Assembly (NCBI RefSeq): GCF_024612015.1
Contig: NZ_CP102512.1
Span: 372,001 to 436,000 of the forward strand
Direction: 5' to 3'
DNA length: 64,000 nt
From: Streptomyces sp. CA-210063
GTDB lineage: Bacteria; Actinomycetota; Actinomycetes; Streptomycetales; Streptomycetaceae
The notes under the pieces are model-generated. The model was given only the letters and a program-made list of their open reading frames with translations, had not been told where the DNA came from and did not search any database. A program made the translations under genes and the position numbers. Shown here one piece after another: positions 9,488 through 17,861 of this stretch (positions within the stretch are counted from its first letter, which is position 1; every line of letters starts with the position of its first letter).

Positions 9488-10681
9488 ATGGACGCGGCTG
9501 ACTTCAGCGCGGTGCTGTCCGAGGTCCGGCGCTTCGTCCGCGAACGCGTCGTGCCCGTCGAAACGGAGATCGACGAGAAGGACGAGATGCCCGCGGACAT
9601 CCGCGAGGCGGCGAAGAAGATGGGGCTGTTCGGCTTCGCGCTGCCCGAGGAGTACGGCGGGCTGGGACTGTCGATGTACGAGGAGGCCCAGCTGATGTTC
9701 GAGCTGGGCTATACGACCCCGTCCCTGCGCTCGATGTTCGGCACCAACAACGGCATCGCCGGACACGTCCTGATGGTCGGCGGCACCGAGGAGCAGAAGG
9801 CCGAGTGGCTGCCGAGGATCGCCTCGGGCGAGGTGCTGGCGTCGTTCGCGCTCACCGAGCCGGAGGCCGGCTCCGACCCGTCGACGCTGACCACACGCGC
9901 CCATCTCGACGATGGGGGCACCTCCCGCTCGAGCGCAGCCGAGAGTGGGGGAGAGTGGGTGATCAACGGCGCCAAGCGGTACATCACCAACGCCCCGCTC
10001 GCCGACGTCTTCATGGTCTTCGCCCGCACCGACCCGGACGCCCCGCGCACCCGGGGCATCTCCACCTTCCTGGTCCCGGCCGGCACCCCGGGCCTCACCG
10101 TGGCCCCCAAGGACCACAAGATGGGCCAGTTCGGCGCCTGGACCGCGGATGTGTACTTCGACGACGTTCGCGTACCGGCTTCGGCACTGGTCGGCGGCGA
10201 CGAAGGCCTGAACCGCGGGTTCGGCACCGCGATGGGCTGTATCGCGCACGGGCGGGTGCACATCTCGGCCCTGATGGTCGGCATGGCCGAGCGTCTGGTC
10301 GACGAGTCCGTCGCGTACGCGAGCACCCGCCGGCAGTCCGGGAAGCTCATCGGTTCCTTCCAGCTCGTCCAGGGTCTGATCGCCGACTCCATGACCGACT
10401 ACTACGCCGGCCGTGCCACCGTCCTGGAGGCCGCCCGGCGTTTCGACTCGGGCGAGGACACGAAGATCGGTCCGTCCTGCACGAAGTACTTCGCCAGCGA
10501 GATGGTGTGGCGGGTCGCGGACCGCGCGGTGCAGGTGCACGGCGGCGCGGGCTATATGCGCGGCGTCGCCGTCGAGCGCTTCTACCGCGACGCCCGGCTG
10601 TTCCGCATCTACGAGGGCACCAGCCAGGTCCAGCAGGTCATCATCGCCAAGGCGTTGCTGGGCGAGGCCGCGCGCGGCTGA
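9488..10681 (+). CDS. Acyl-CoA dehydrogenase carrying an in-frame repeat insertion
   Basis: FAD-dependent acyl-CoA dehydrogenase of 397 residues. Family elements are ALPEEYGGLGLS, ALTEPEAGSDPS, WVINGAKRYITNAP, the arginine segment ASTRRQSGKLIG, and the C-terminal YEGTSQVQQ, which contains the catalytic Glu-Gly-Thr typical of short-chain types. Residues about 142-156 (DDGGTSRSSAAESGG) are not family sequence: they are encoded by a hairpin-like repeat element inserted in frame, in the loop just before the middle-domain strand. ATG 9488 follows GGGAGTCGAC. The gene ends before a strong terminator. Confidence 0.92.
   Translation: MDAADFSAVLSEVRRFVRERVVPVETEIDEKDEMPADIREAAKKMGLFGFALPEEYGGLGLSMYEEAQLMFELGYTTPSLRSMFGTNNGIAGHVLMVGGTEEQKAEWLPRIASGEVLASFALTEPEAGSDPSTLTTRAHLDDGGTSRSSAAESGGEWVINGAKRYITNAPLADVFMVFARTDPDAPRTRGISTFLVPAGTPGLTVAPKDHKMGQFGAWTADVYFDDVRVPASALVGGDEGLNRGFGTAMGCIAHGRVHISALMVGMAERLVDESVAYASTRRQSGKLIGSFQLVQGLIADSMTDYYAGRATVLEAARRFDSGEDTKIGPSCTKYFASEMVWRVADRAVQVHGGAGYMRGVAVERFYRDARLFRIYEGTSQVQQVIIAKALLGEAARG
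9913..9953 (+). repeat. Streptomyces-type short interspersed hairpin element within a coding sequence
   Basis: A 41-bp stretch beginning TGGGGGCACCTCCC and ending GAGAGTGGGGGAG, with an imperfect inverted repeat (CTCCC-n-CTCG against CGAG-n-GGGAG). I recall near-identical sequences as common interspersed elements, usually intergenic, in Streptomyces genomes; this is memory, not a search. Here it lies inside an acyl-CoA dehydrogenase gene and keeps the frame open. Confidence 0.65.
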
Positions 10682-10714
10682 CCGGCGGCGAGCGCGCCGA
10701 CCGGCGACACACAC

Positions 10715-10742
10715 GAAGGCCCCGGAGCGATCCGGGGCCTTC
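10715..10742. terminator. Intrinsic terminator between convergent genes
   Basis: Perfect 12-bp stem GAAGGCCCCGGA / TCCGGGGCCTTC with a GCGA tetraloop. It lies between two convergent acyl-CoA dehydrogenase genes that end at 10681 and 10755, so it can serve both. Confidence 0.9.
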
Positions 10743-10754
10743 GTCGTGCGGTGC

Positions 10755-11870
10755 TCAGATGCCGAGCCGGTCCAGCAGGCGCTCGTGGTACACCGCCGGT
10801 CCGCCGAAGAGCAGTTGGGAGGACTTGGCCCGGCGGAAGTACAGATGGGCCGGGTGCTCCCAGGTGAAGCCGATGCCGCCGTGGACGTGGATGTTCTCCA
10901 TGGCCGCGACCATGTACGCCCGTGAGCAGCAGGCGTGGGCCACGGCGGCGGCGACGGGGAAGTCCGGCGCGTCCTCGGTGGCCAGCCGGGCCGCCTCCCG
11001 TGCGGAGGCCTCGGCCAGTTCCACCTGGACGAGCATGTCCGCGCACTTGTGCTTGACCGCCTGGAAGGAGCCGATCGGCCGGCCGAACTGGTGCCGGACA
11101 CGGGCGTACTCGGCGCTCGTCTCCAGGCACCGGCGCGCTCCGCCCGCCTGCTCGGCGGCGAGTCCGACCGAGGCGATGTCCAGCACCCTGGCCATGATCC
11201 GCCCGCCCGCCCCGTCCGCGCCGACGAGGGTCGCGGACACGGAGTCGAAGGTCAGCCGGGCCATGGCCCGCGTGGCGTCGAGGGTCTCCAGCGGCTCGGC
11301 GGAGAGTCCCGTCGCCGACCGGTCGACGGCGAACAGTGACGGACCGGCGACGGTGCGGGCGACGACAAGGACCAGGTCCGCCGTCGTGCCGTCGATGACG
11401 AAACACTTGCGGCCCTTCAGCCGCCACCCGCCGTTCCCGTCCGGCAGGGCACGCACGGTGATCAGCGCGGGGTCCCAGGAACCGTTGTCCTCGGCGACGG
11501 CGAGGGTGGCCGTGGTGCGTCCGGCGGCGATGCCGGGCAGATGACGGGCGCAGGCTTCCTTGTCGCCCGAGGCCAGCAGGGCCTGGGCGGCCAGGAGGAC
11601 GGTCGCGAAGAAGGGCGCGCAGAACAGGGCGCGCCCCATCTCCTCCAGGACCACGCCGAGTTCGACGAGGCCGAAGCCGTCGCCGCCGTACTCCTCGGGG
11701 ATGGCCAGGCCCGGCAGCCGTAGCTGGTCCGCCGCCTGTGCCCACACCTCGGTGTCGAAGTGCGGCTCGCTCTCCATGAGCTTGCGCACGGCCTCCTCGG
11801 GCGACTTGGCCTCCATGAACTCCCGTACAGACGCGCGGAGTTCCTTGAGCTCGCTGTCGTCGGCGGTCAT
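10755..11870 (-). CDS. Acyl-CoA dehydrogenase, divergent subunit of a probable pair
   Basis: An acyl-CoA dehydrogenase-fold protein of 371 residues, more divergent than its neighbours. It has IPEEYGGDG, a short middle domain with LKGRKCFVIDG, ARVRHQFGRPIGSFQ, and the C-terminal VHGGIGFTWEHPAH then FGGPAVYHERLL. The usual C-terminal Glu-Gly-Thr is absent. Its ATG overlaps the stop of the upstream acyl-CoA dehydrogenase (ATGA), with AAGGAGG before it. In mycobacterial steroid catabolism such adjacent dissimilar FadE proteins form alpha2-beta2 enzymes with one catalytic and one supporting subunit. The same arrangement is inferred here. Confidence 0.9.
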   Translation of the reverse strand: MTADDSELKELRASVREFMEAKSPEEAVRKLMESEPHFDTEVWAQAADQLRLPGLAIPEEYGGDGFGLVELGVVLEEMGRALFCAPFFATVLLAAQALLASGDKEACARHLPGIAAGRTTATLAVAEDNGSWDPALITVRALPDGNGGWRLKGRKCFVIDGTTADLVLVVARTVAGPSLFAVDRSATGLSAEPLETLDATRAMARLTFDSVSATLVGADGAGGRIMARVLDIASVGLAAEQAGGARRCLETSAEYARVRHQFGRPIGSFQAVKHKCADMLVQVELAEASAREAARLATEDAPDFPVAAAVAHACCSRAYMVAAMENIHVHGGIGFTWEHPAHLYFRRAKSSQLLFGGPAVYHERLLDRLGI

Positions 11871-13114
11871 GACCGCACCTCCTTGGCCATGGTGGTCACC
11901 GGCTCCTTGGGCAGGCCGAGGACGCGTTCCGCGAGGATGTTCTTCATGATCTCCTCGGTGCCGCCGAGGATGCGCAACGCCGGTGTGGCCAGGAGGAGTT
12001 CGGACCAGGCGTACGTACCCCACCTGCCGGTGTCGGCGATGATGCGCGGGCCGAGGCACTCGGACACGAAGTGGGCGGCACGGGTGAGGTTCTGACCGTA
12101 CATCAGCTTGGCGACGGACCTCTCGGGGCCGGGGGCGATCCCCGCCCGCAGGGTTCGTCGGGCGCGGTCGTTGAGGTAGCCGGTGGCCATCGCGTCCACG
12201 AGGAGTTCGGCGAGGCGGCCCCGCAGGGCTCGGTCGTCCCAGGTCCAGGTGGCGCGCATGAGCGCCGAGAGGTGGTCCGGGGACAGGGCGGCGGCCACCG
12301 GTCCCGCGCCCTCGCTGCCGACCGTGTTGCGCTCGTTCATCAGGGTGGTCAGGGCGACCGTCCAGCCGCCGTCGACCTCGCCGAGGCGGTGGTCGTCGGG
12401 GACGCGTACGTCGGTGAGGAAGACCTCGTTGAAGTCCGCGCCACCGGTCATCTGGCGCAGCGGCCTGACCTCGACGCCGGGGGCGTCCATGGGGACCAGG
12501 AAGGCCGTGATGCCACGATGCTTGGGCGCGCCTGGGTTCGTACGGGTCAGCGCGAGGCCGATCTCGCTGTGGTGGGCGACCGACGTCCACACCTTCTGCC
12601 CGTTCAGCACCCAGTCCTCGCCCTCCCGGACGGCCCGGGTCGCCACGCTCGCCAGGTCGGATCCGGCGCCGGGCTCGCTGAACAGCTGGCAGGCGATGGC
12701 GTCCCCGCGGTACATCGCGGGCAGCCAGCGGTCCTTGATGTGCGGCTGGGCGTGGGCGAGGATCGTCGGTCCGATCATGCCGAGGCCGACGACACCGAGC
12801 ACGCCGGTGTCGGGGACGTCGTACTCGGACTCGACGGCGTCGTAGAGCAGGTCGTGGACGGCGGTCAGGCCCCGGCCGCCGTACTCGGGCGGGCCGGTGA
12901 TCCAGCCGAAGCCGTGTCCGTGGCGGATCCGCTGCCACTCGCGGGCCCGCCGCACCTGCTCCGCCTCCTCCTCGGGCGGGAGGCTGCTGAAGTACGCCAT
13001 CGAGTCGTCGCCCTCGCCCCAGGTGACGGCGGTGCGGTCGGGGGCCTTCGCCGCGTGGGCGTCGAGGAAACGGCGGGCCTCGGCGGCGAAGTCCTGCATG
13101 TCGTCGGGTTCCAT
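11867..13114 (-). CDS. Acyl-CoA dehydrogenase, partner subunit
   Basis: A 415-residue acyl-CoA dehydrogenase with TGPPEYGGRGL, LFSEPGAGSDLA, WVLNGQKVWTS, and the C-terminal ILGGTEEIMKNILAERVLG. This belongs to the branch seen in sterol side-chain degradation enzymes of the FadE28/FadE29 style. It is translationally coupled to the divergent dehydrogenase downstream by an ATGA overlap, which supports a heteromeric complex. The ATG at 13114 has GGAG about 9 bases upstream. Together with the thiolase and DUF35 genes upstream, it forms a compact set for one beta-oxidation turn on a bulky acyl-CoA (inference). Confidence 0.92.
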   Translation of the reverse strand: MEPDDMQDFAAEARRFLDAHAAKAPDRTAVTWGEGDDSMAYFSSLPPEEEAEQVRRAREWQRIRHGHGFGWITGPPEYGGRGLTAVHDLLYDAVESEYDVPDTGVLGVVGLGMIGPTILAHAQPHIKDRWLPAMYRGDAIACQLFSEPGAGSDLASVATRAVREGEDWVLNGQKVWTSVAHHSEIGLALTRTNPGAPKHRGITAFLVPMDAPGVEVRPLRQMTGGADFNEVFLTDVRVPDDHRLGEVDGGWTVALTTLMNERNTVGSEGAGPVAAALSPDHLSALMRATWTWDDRALRGRLAELLVDAMATGYLNDRARRTLRAGIAPGPERSVAKLMYGQNLTRAAHFVSECLGPRIIADTGRWGTYAWSELLLATPALRILGGTEEIMKNILAERVLGLPKEPVTTMAKEVRS

Positions 13115-13148
13115 CGCGTGCGCTCCGCTGTCAGGTCGCAGAAGTCGG

Positions 13149-14297
13149 TCAGGTCGAGAGGATCGTCACCGCCGACGCGCCCGGCGCGCCGTACAGGTGG
13201 GTGTAGCCGACGCGGGGTGTGCCGGGGATCTGGCGGTCGCCCGCCGTGCCGCGCAGCTGGAGGACGATCTCGTGGATCTGGCGCAGTCCGGACGCGCCGA
13301 TCGGTTCGCCGTTGCCGAGCAGTCCGCCGTCGGTGTTGACCGGGAGCCGGCCGCCGATCTCGGTGACGCCCTCGGCGATGAGGCGTTCCTGTTCGCCGTC
13401 CTTGCAGAGGCCGTTCTCGGCCATGTGGATGATCTCCGACCCGGCGTCCGTGTCCTGGAGCTGGGCGACGTCGACGTCCTCGGGGCCGATGCCCGCGCTC
13501 TCGTAGGCCGCCAGGGAGGCGTCCACGGTCGGGCTCGCCACCGGCTCCCCGACGGGGAAGGACGGGCTCTGCACCTCGAACGCGCCGAGCCTGCGGCTGC
13601 GCAGGGCGGTGGAACGGACCCGTACGGGCTTCCCGGTGTACTTGTGGGCCTGGTCGGCACGGCACAGGATCAGCGCCGCGGCGCCCTCGTTCGGGCCGCA
13701 GTACATGAACTGGCGCAGGGGGTAGTTGAGGACCGGGGAGGCGAGAACCTCCTCCGGGGTGAGCGGGGTGCGGCGCCAGGCCTTGTCGTTCCCGGCCGCG
13801 TTGCGGAAGTTCTTCGACGCCACGCGGGCGAGCGTCTCGTGGGAGATGCCGTGGTCGTGCATATAGCGGTTGATCTTCATGCCGAAGAAGTGGGTGGTGA
13901 GGAAGAGCCCGGTCTGTCCGTACCAGGAGGGGATGCCGGCCACGGACGGGTCGGCGGCGAACGCGCCGCGCGGGTGCTTGTCGAGGCCGATGGCGATGGT
14001 CAGGTCGTGCTCGCCGGTCTCGATGGCGCGGGCGGCCAGCGCGATGGCCGTACCGGCCGTGGCACAGCCGTTGAACACGCCACGCAGCGGAACCCCGGTC
14101 AGTCCCAGGCGCCCGACGATCGCGTCCGGGTTGGCGACTTCATAGCTGCCGATGTAACCGCCCTGGATCTGCGGCCAGGTCACACCCGCGTCGGCGAGCG
14201 CCAACCGGACCGCGTCCGCGCCCATGTCCAGCGCGGGCTTCCCGGGGAACCTCCCGAAGGGGTGGAGCCCCGCACCGATGATGACGGCCTCGGTCAT
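13149..14297 (-). CDS. Thiolase/lipid-transfer protein, with catalytic cysteine
   Basis: A 382-residue SCP-x-type thiolase lacking a fused SCP2 domain. Unlike the partial thiolase at the left edge, it keeps the nucleophilic cysteine in FNGCATAGTA (about residue 93). The C-terminal region has VNTDGGLLGNGEPIGASG and THLYGAPGA. It probably cleaves a 3-oxoacyl-CoA. Its ATG overlaps the stop of the DUF35 gene (ATGA). Thiolase-like proteins of this kind are known to need a DUF35 zinc-ribbon/OB partner, so the two products probably act as a complex. Confidence 0.9.
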   Translation of the reverse strand: MTEAVIIGAGLHPFGRFPGKPALDMGADAVRLALADAGVTWPQIQGGYIGSYEVANPDAIVGRLGLTGVPLRGVFNGCATAGTAIALAARAIETGEHDLTIAIGLDKHPRGAFAADPSVAGIPSWYGQTGLFLTTHFFGMKINRYMHDHGISHETLARVASKNFRNAAGNDKAWRRTPLTPEEVLASPVLNYPLRQFMYCGPNEGAAALILCRADQAHKYTGKPVRVRSTALRSRRLGAFEVQSPSFPVGEPVASPTVDASLAAYESAGIGPEDVDVAQLQDTDAGSEIIHMAENGLCKDGEQERLIAEGVTEIGGRLPVNTDGGLLGNGEPIGASGLRQIHEIVLQLRGTAGDRQIPGTPRVGYTHLYGAPGASAVTILST

Positions 14298-14737
14298 GAC
14301 CCCTCCTTCTCCATGGGCGTGAACGCGAACGTGACGACCTCGGTGCCGTCGTCCCGCACGGCGTACGGCACCAGCGTCAGCCGCATGTCCTGCCCGACCT
14401 TGAGCTTCTCCGGGTCGGGTTCGGTGAGACGGGCCTCGACCAGCAGCTCACCCGGCAGCTCGATGTAGCCGACCGCGTAGGGCTCGAAGGCGTCGGGCCC
14501 GTCGTACGGCGGGGACGGCGGGCGGAAGTTCTGGGTCGTGTACGTCCACAGCGTCCCGCGGTCCGACAGCAGCCGTTGCCTGGACTCCTGGCTCGCGCAC
14601 CGCACGCAGTCCGCGGCGGCGGGGAAGCTGATCAGGCCGCAGGCCACGCACTCGGAGCCGATGAGCCGGGGCGGTGCGGTGGCGTCGGGCGGCCAGGTGA
14701 ACAGGCCCTCCGCGACCGGCTTCTGATTGAGCGTCAT
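14294..14737 (-). CDS. DUF35 zinc-ribbon/OB-fold protein (thiolase partner)
   Basis: A 147-residue DUF35 protein. The N-terminal rubredoxin-like zinc ribbon is visible as CVACG followed by CVRCA, and the C-terminal OB-fold portion as GTLWTYTTQNFRPP, then YVGYIELPGE-like 'AVGYIELPGELLVEARL'. DUF35 proteins bind thiolase-fold partners and help present the acyl-CoA; ChsH2 with Ltp2 is the best-known aldolase case. It lies between an SDR and the thiolase on the same strand, with a 1-bp gap and an ATGA overlap respectively. Confidence 0.9.
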   Translation of the reverse strand: MTLNQKPVAEGLFTWPPDATAPPRLIGSECVACGLISFPAAADCVRCASQESRQRLLSDRGTLWTYTTQNFRPPSPPYDGPDAFEPYAVGYIELPGELLVEARLTEPDPEKLKVGQDMRLTLVPYAVRDDGTEVVTFAFTPMEKEGS

Positions 14738-14738
14738 C

Positions 14739-15650
14739 TCACGCGCCCTTCCGCTCGCCCAGCGCGTCGGCGTTCGGAGCCGCCTTGGCCACCAGGTTGG
14801 GAACGACCGAGGACAGCTCCTGCGGTGTCCACCGGGACTCCGCGCTCGCGCCGGGGCCGTTGACCCAGCCCTCCAGGACGGTGATCCGGTTGCCCATGAC
14901 GCCGAAGACACGGCCGGTGACCTCGCGCGAGGCGGCCGAGCCGAGCCAGACCACGAGGGGCGAGATGGCCTCGGGGGTGAGGTCCTGGGCCTCGGCGGCC
15001 CGCTTCATCATGTCGATGTCCTCGGTCAGCCGGGTGAGCGCGGTCGGCGCGATGGCGTTCACCGTCACGCCGTAGCGGGCCAGTTCGGCGGCGGCGATGA
15101 CGGTGAGGCTCGCGATACCGGCCTTGGCCGAGCCGTAGTTGGACTGGCCGGGGTTGCCGAAGATGCCGGAGGGCGAGGTGGTGTTGATCACCCGGGCGTC
15201 GTTGTCGTGACCGGCCTTGGCGCGCTCACGCCAGTACGCCGCCGCGTGGTGGAGGGTGGCGAAGCTGCCCTTGAGATGGACGGCGACGACGCTGTCCCAG
15301 TCCCGTTCGGTCATCGACACGATCATCCGGTCGCGCAGGATGCCGGCGTTGTTGACCAGGACGTCCAGGCGGCCGTAGGTCTCCACGGCCTGGCCGACGA
15401 GCCGGCCTGCGCCGTCCCAGGTGGAGATGTCGTCCGTGTTGGCCACGGCCTCGCCGCCGGCCGCGACGATCTCGTCCACCACGGCCTGGGCGGGTCCGGC
15501 CGAGGCCCCCGCCCCGTCGCGCGCACCGCCCAGGTCGTTGACCACGACCTTCGCCCCGTGCGCGGCGAACGCCAGGGCGTGGGCCCGGCCGATGCCGTTG
15601 CCGGCGCCCGTGACGACCACGACCCGGCCGTCGACAACTGCTTCGGACAT
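14739..15650 (-). CDS. SDR family dehydrogenase (3-hydroxyacyl-CoA type)
   Basis: A 303-residue relative of the SDR at 8018-8929, with TGAGNGIGRAH, VVVNDLGGARDG, NNAGILRDRM, the catalytic YGSAK after GQSN, and the same extra C-terminal region. It probably oxidises the 3-hydroxyacyl-CoA that the adjacent thiolase then cleaves. The ATG at 15650 has AAAGGAG about 8 bases upstream. An operon with DUF35 and thiolase is indicated by the 1-bp gap to the DUF35 start. Confidence 0.9.
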   Translation of the reverse strand: MSEAVVDGRVVVVTGAGNGIGRAHALAFAAHGAKVVVNDLGGARDGAGASAGPAQAVVDEIVAAGGEAVANTDDISTWDGAGRLVGQAVETYGRLDVLVNNAGILRDRMIVSMTERDWDSVVAVHLKGSFATLHHAAAYWRERAKAGHDNDARVINTTSPSGIFGNPGQSNYGSAKAGIASLTVIAAAELARYGVTVNAIAPTALTRLTEDIDMMKRAAEAQDLTPEAISPLVVWLGSAASREVTGRVFGVMGNRITVLEGWVNGPGASAESRWTPQELSSVVPNLVAKAAPNADALGERKGA

Positions 15651-15673
15651 CCTCGACTCCTTTGTGATGATGT

Positions 15674-16381
15674 TCAGTTGGCCTGGGCGAGCAGGACCCG
15701 AGGGTCCTCGCTGCCGCAGGCGCACCGGCCGGTGACGACGCGGCCCGCGACAGCGAGCGGGGTCTCGGCCAGCGGCGAGGTGCGCTCCTCGCCCGCCGCC
15801 ACGGTGAGCCGCCCGTCGCGTTCGCCGATCCGCCATGCGGCGGCGTTGATGTGCGCGCCGGTCCGCTCGGGGCACTCCAGCGCGAGCGCCGGTCCCACGG
15901 CCGAGATCACACAGGCGGACACGCCCACCGCGCGCAGCACCGGGATGGCGGAGGGCCGGGCCAGCACGACCCGTGTCGGCCGGAACATCTCACCGAGGTC
16001 GGCCGTCCCGGCGAGTCCCTCCAGGGTCTGTTCCGACAGGCCGATCACCGCGTGCGGGGTGAGTTCACGGTGGAAGACCGAGGTGCGGCGGTGGTCCCAG
16101 CCCATCGCCTCGGCGATGCCGTACGGGACGTTGAGCGCGCGCAGGGCGCCGATCACCGAGTGCCCCCAGAAGCCCTCGAAGCCGGAGGCGGTCAGCAACG
16201 CCCGTTGCCCGGCGGCGAGTCCGTGCGCTCGCAGCCGCTCGGCGACCCAGTCGGTGTCGCGGGCGAGCTCCGCCCGGGTCAGATCCATGTCCCGCATGCC
16301 GTCGGCGCTGGGGAAGCGCACGAGGTAGGCGAGGTCGGGCCGGTCGAGGGTCCTGGCCCGGGCGAGGGTGTCGGCGCGCAT
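15674..16381 (-). CDS. Stand-alone protein resembling part of an adenylate-forming ligase
   Basis: A 235-residue protein whose start overlaps the stop of the upstream phenylacetate-CoA-ligase-like gene (TGATG), so the two are made together. Segments such as ERLRAHGLAAGQRALLTASG and the following alpha/beta stretch resemble the N-terminal subdomain of acyl-CoA ligases. No A3 phosphate loop or catalytic lysine region was seen. It ends with a CACG cysteine pair. I do not recognise a named family. A companion or substrate-presenting subunit for the downstream-acting ligase is possible but unproven. Confidence 0.6.
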   Translation of the reverse strand: MRADTLARARTLDRPDLAYLVRFPSADGMRDMDLTRAELARDTDWVAERLRAHGLAAGQRALLTASGFEGFWGHSVIGALRALNVPYGIAEAMGWDHRRTSVFHRELTPHAVIGLSEQTLEGLAGTADLGEMFRPTRVVLARPSAIPVLRAVGVSACVISAVGPALALECPERTGAHINAAAWRIGERDGRLTVAAGEERTSPLAETPLAVAGRVVTGRCACGSEDPRVLLAQAN

Positions 16382-17706
16382 CAGCTCTTCACCACCCGGG
16401 GGAACTTGGCGACGCTGGTCATGGTCTTCAACAGGTCCTCCTCGGTGCGCATGTCGAGCACCGGCTTCACTCCGGTCCGCTCCTGCACGGCCTCGCCGAG
16501 CCGCCCGGCCAGGGCGTCCACGTCCTCGGTGAGATGGGGGTCGTAGCCGACCCGGAGCCGCAGTTCGTCCACCTCGCGACCGTCCCGGACGATCTGGAAG
16601 ACGCCGGCGACCGTCTCGGGCTGGTCCTCCACGGCCTGCCAGATGTCCCGCAGGACCACCGAGCGCCCGTGGACCAGGGTCTCGTCGCCCCGCCGTCCGG
16701 CCACCCACATCCGGGCGTGGGTACGGCCGCAGCCGCAGCCGTCGCGGGCCATGCGGACCAGGTCCTCGCTGCGGTAACGGATCAGCGGCGCGGCCCGGTT
16801 GTCCAGGTCGGTGGCGACCAGTTCGCCGAGGTCGCTCGCCGGGACGTCCTGCCAGGCACCCTGGTCGTCGATGTCGACGCACTCGGCGAAGACGGTGTCC
16901 TCCCAGAGGTGGAAGCCGTCGTGCTCACGGCACTCCCAGGCGGTGCCGGTGTCGGCGGCGCTGGTGTACTCGTAGATGTCGATGCCCCAGTCGTCGCGGA
17001 CCCGGGCGCGCATCTTCCGGCTGAGGGGCTGTCCGGCGCAGGAGGCGCCCTTGAGGGAGGAGAAGGCCTCCTTCAGGTCCGTCTTCTCGGCCAGGTGCTC
17101 CAGCTCCACGATCTGCGGATACATCATCTGGAGGTAGGCCGGCCGGTAGGTGCGCAGGGCCTCGACGACCTCGGCCATGTTCCCCATCCAGGTGTCCACC
17201 TCGATGACCACGGCGCCGAGTGCCTGGAAGCCCGCGTCCATGAGGTTGCGGAATGTGCCGGGCGGGCTGAGGACCCGGTCCCCCGGCCTCAGGCCCAGCT
17301 CCCACAGGTCCCGCACCTGGGCGGTGACCAGGGGCGGCGCGTCCTGCCAGATCTCGGCGAAGAACTCCGGGTCGCCGGTGGTGCCCGAACTGGAGGAGAC
17401 CGAGGTCAGCTCCTCGACGGGGACACAGAGCAGACCGCCGAAGGGGTCGCCGGTGCGGGCCCGGTGGGCGCGCACCATGTCCTTGGTCATGAAGGGGATC
17501 CGTGCCCGGAAGTCCTCCAGCGAGCGGATGTCGCGCGGGTGGACGCCGTGCTCGTCCCAGAGTTCGCGATAGAAGGCGGAGTTGGCGTAGGCGTACCCCA
17601 CCAGCTCCAGGACCTTCTCCTCCTGCTGCGCCCGCAGCAGCTCGCGGGGCATGGTCTCCACCTGTGGCTCGAAGTACCTGTCACCGGTGTGCCTGTCACC
17701 CACCAT
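16381..17706 (-). CDS. Phenylacetate-CoA ligase family protein
   Basis: A 441-residue adenylate-forming enzyme of the PaaK type. It has SSSSGTTGDPEFF (phosphate loop), YEYTSAADTGTAWEC in the substrate region, LIRYRSEDLVRM, and the cysteine-rich CGCGRTH near the C-terminal subdomain border. It probably activates an aromatic or unusual carboxylate. A strong AGGAGG lies before the ATG at 17706. It is the first gene of the long minus-strand operon 10755-17706, transcribed divergently from etfB across an AT-rich palindrome. Confidence 0.88.
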   Translation of the reverse strand: MVGDRHTGDRYFEPQVETMPRELLRAQQEEKVLELVGYAYANSAFYRELWDEHGVHPRDIRSLEDFRARIPFMTKDMVRAHRARTGDPFGGLLCVPVEELTSVSSSSGTTGDPEFFAEIWQDAPPLVTAQVRDLWELGLRPGDRVLSPPGTFRNLMDAGFQALGAVVIEVDTWMGNMAEVVEALRTYRPAYLQMMYPQIVELEHLAEKTDLKEAFSSLKGASCAGQPLSRKMRARVRDDWGIDIYEYTSAADTGTAWECREHDGFHLWEDTVFAECVDIDDQGAWQDVPASDLGELVATDLDNRAAPLIRYRSEDLVRMARDGCGCGRTHARMWVAGRRGDETLVHGRSVVLRDIWQAVEDQPETVAGVFQIVRDGREVDELRLRVGYDPHLTEDVDALAGRLGEAVQERTGVKPVLDMRTEEDLLKTMTSVAKFPRVVKS

Positions 17707-17808
17707 GGCGCCTCCTCGCGGCTCAGTGCCCAGATCTTCCAGCTATCAGCGCAATCAGTCAACTAATTCGACGGAATCAAGATGAGGACTCGCATCCCGC
17801 CGGTCTAT

Positions 17809-17825
17809 ATAGTTAACTATTAGCA
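17809..17825. promoter_or_regulatory. Palindromic operator in the divergent ligase/etfB promoter
   Basis: Perfect 12-bp palindrome ATAGTTAACTAT (17809-17820), immediately followed by TAGC so that TATTAGC is formed. It is centred about 47 bp upstream of the etfB start and about 110 bp upstream of the divergent ligase start. It shares the TTAGC core with the other AT-rich islands. Confidence 0.5.
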
Positions 17826-17861
17826 CTCATTACACCTTCGGAAGCGCCTGGAGCGTGCACT

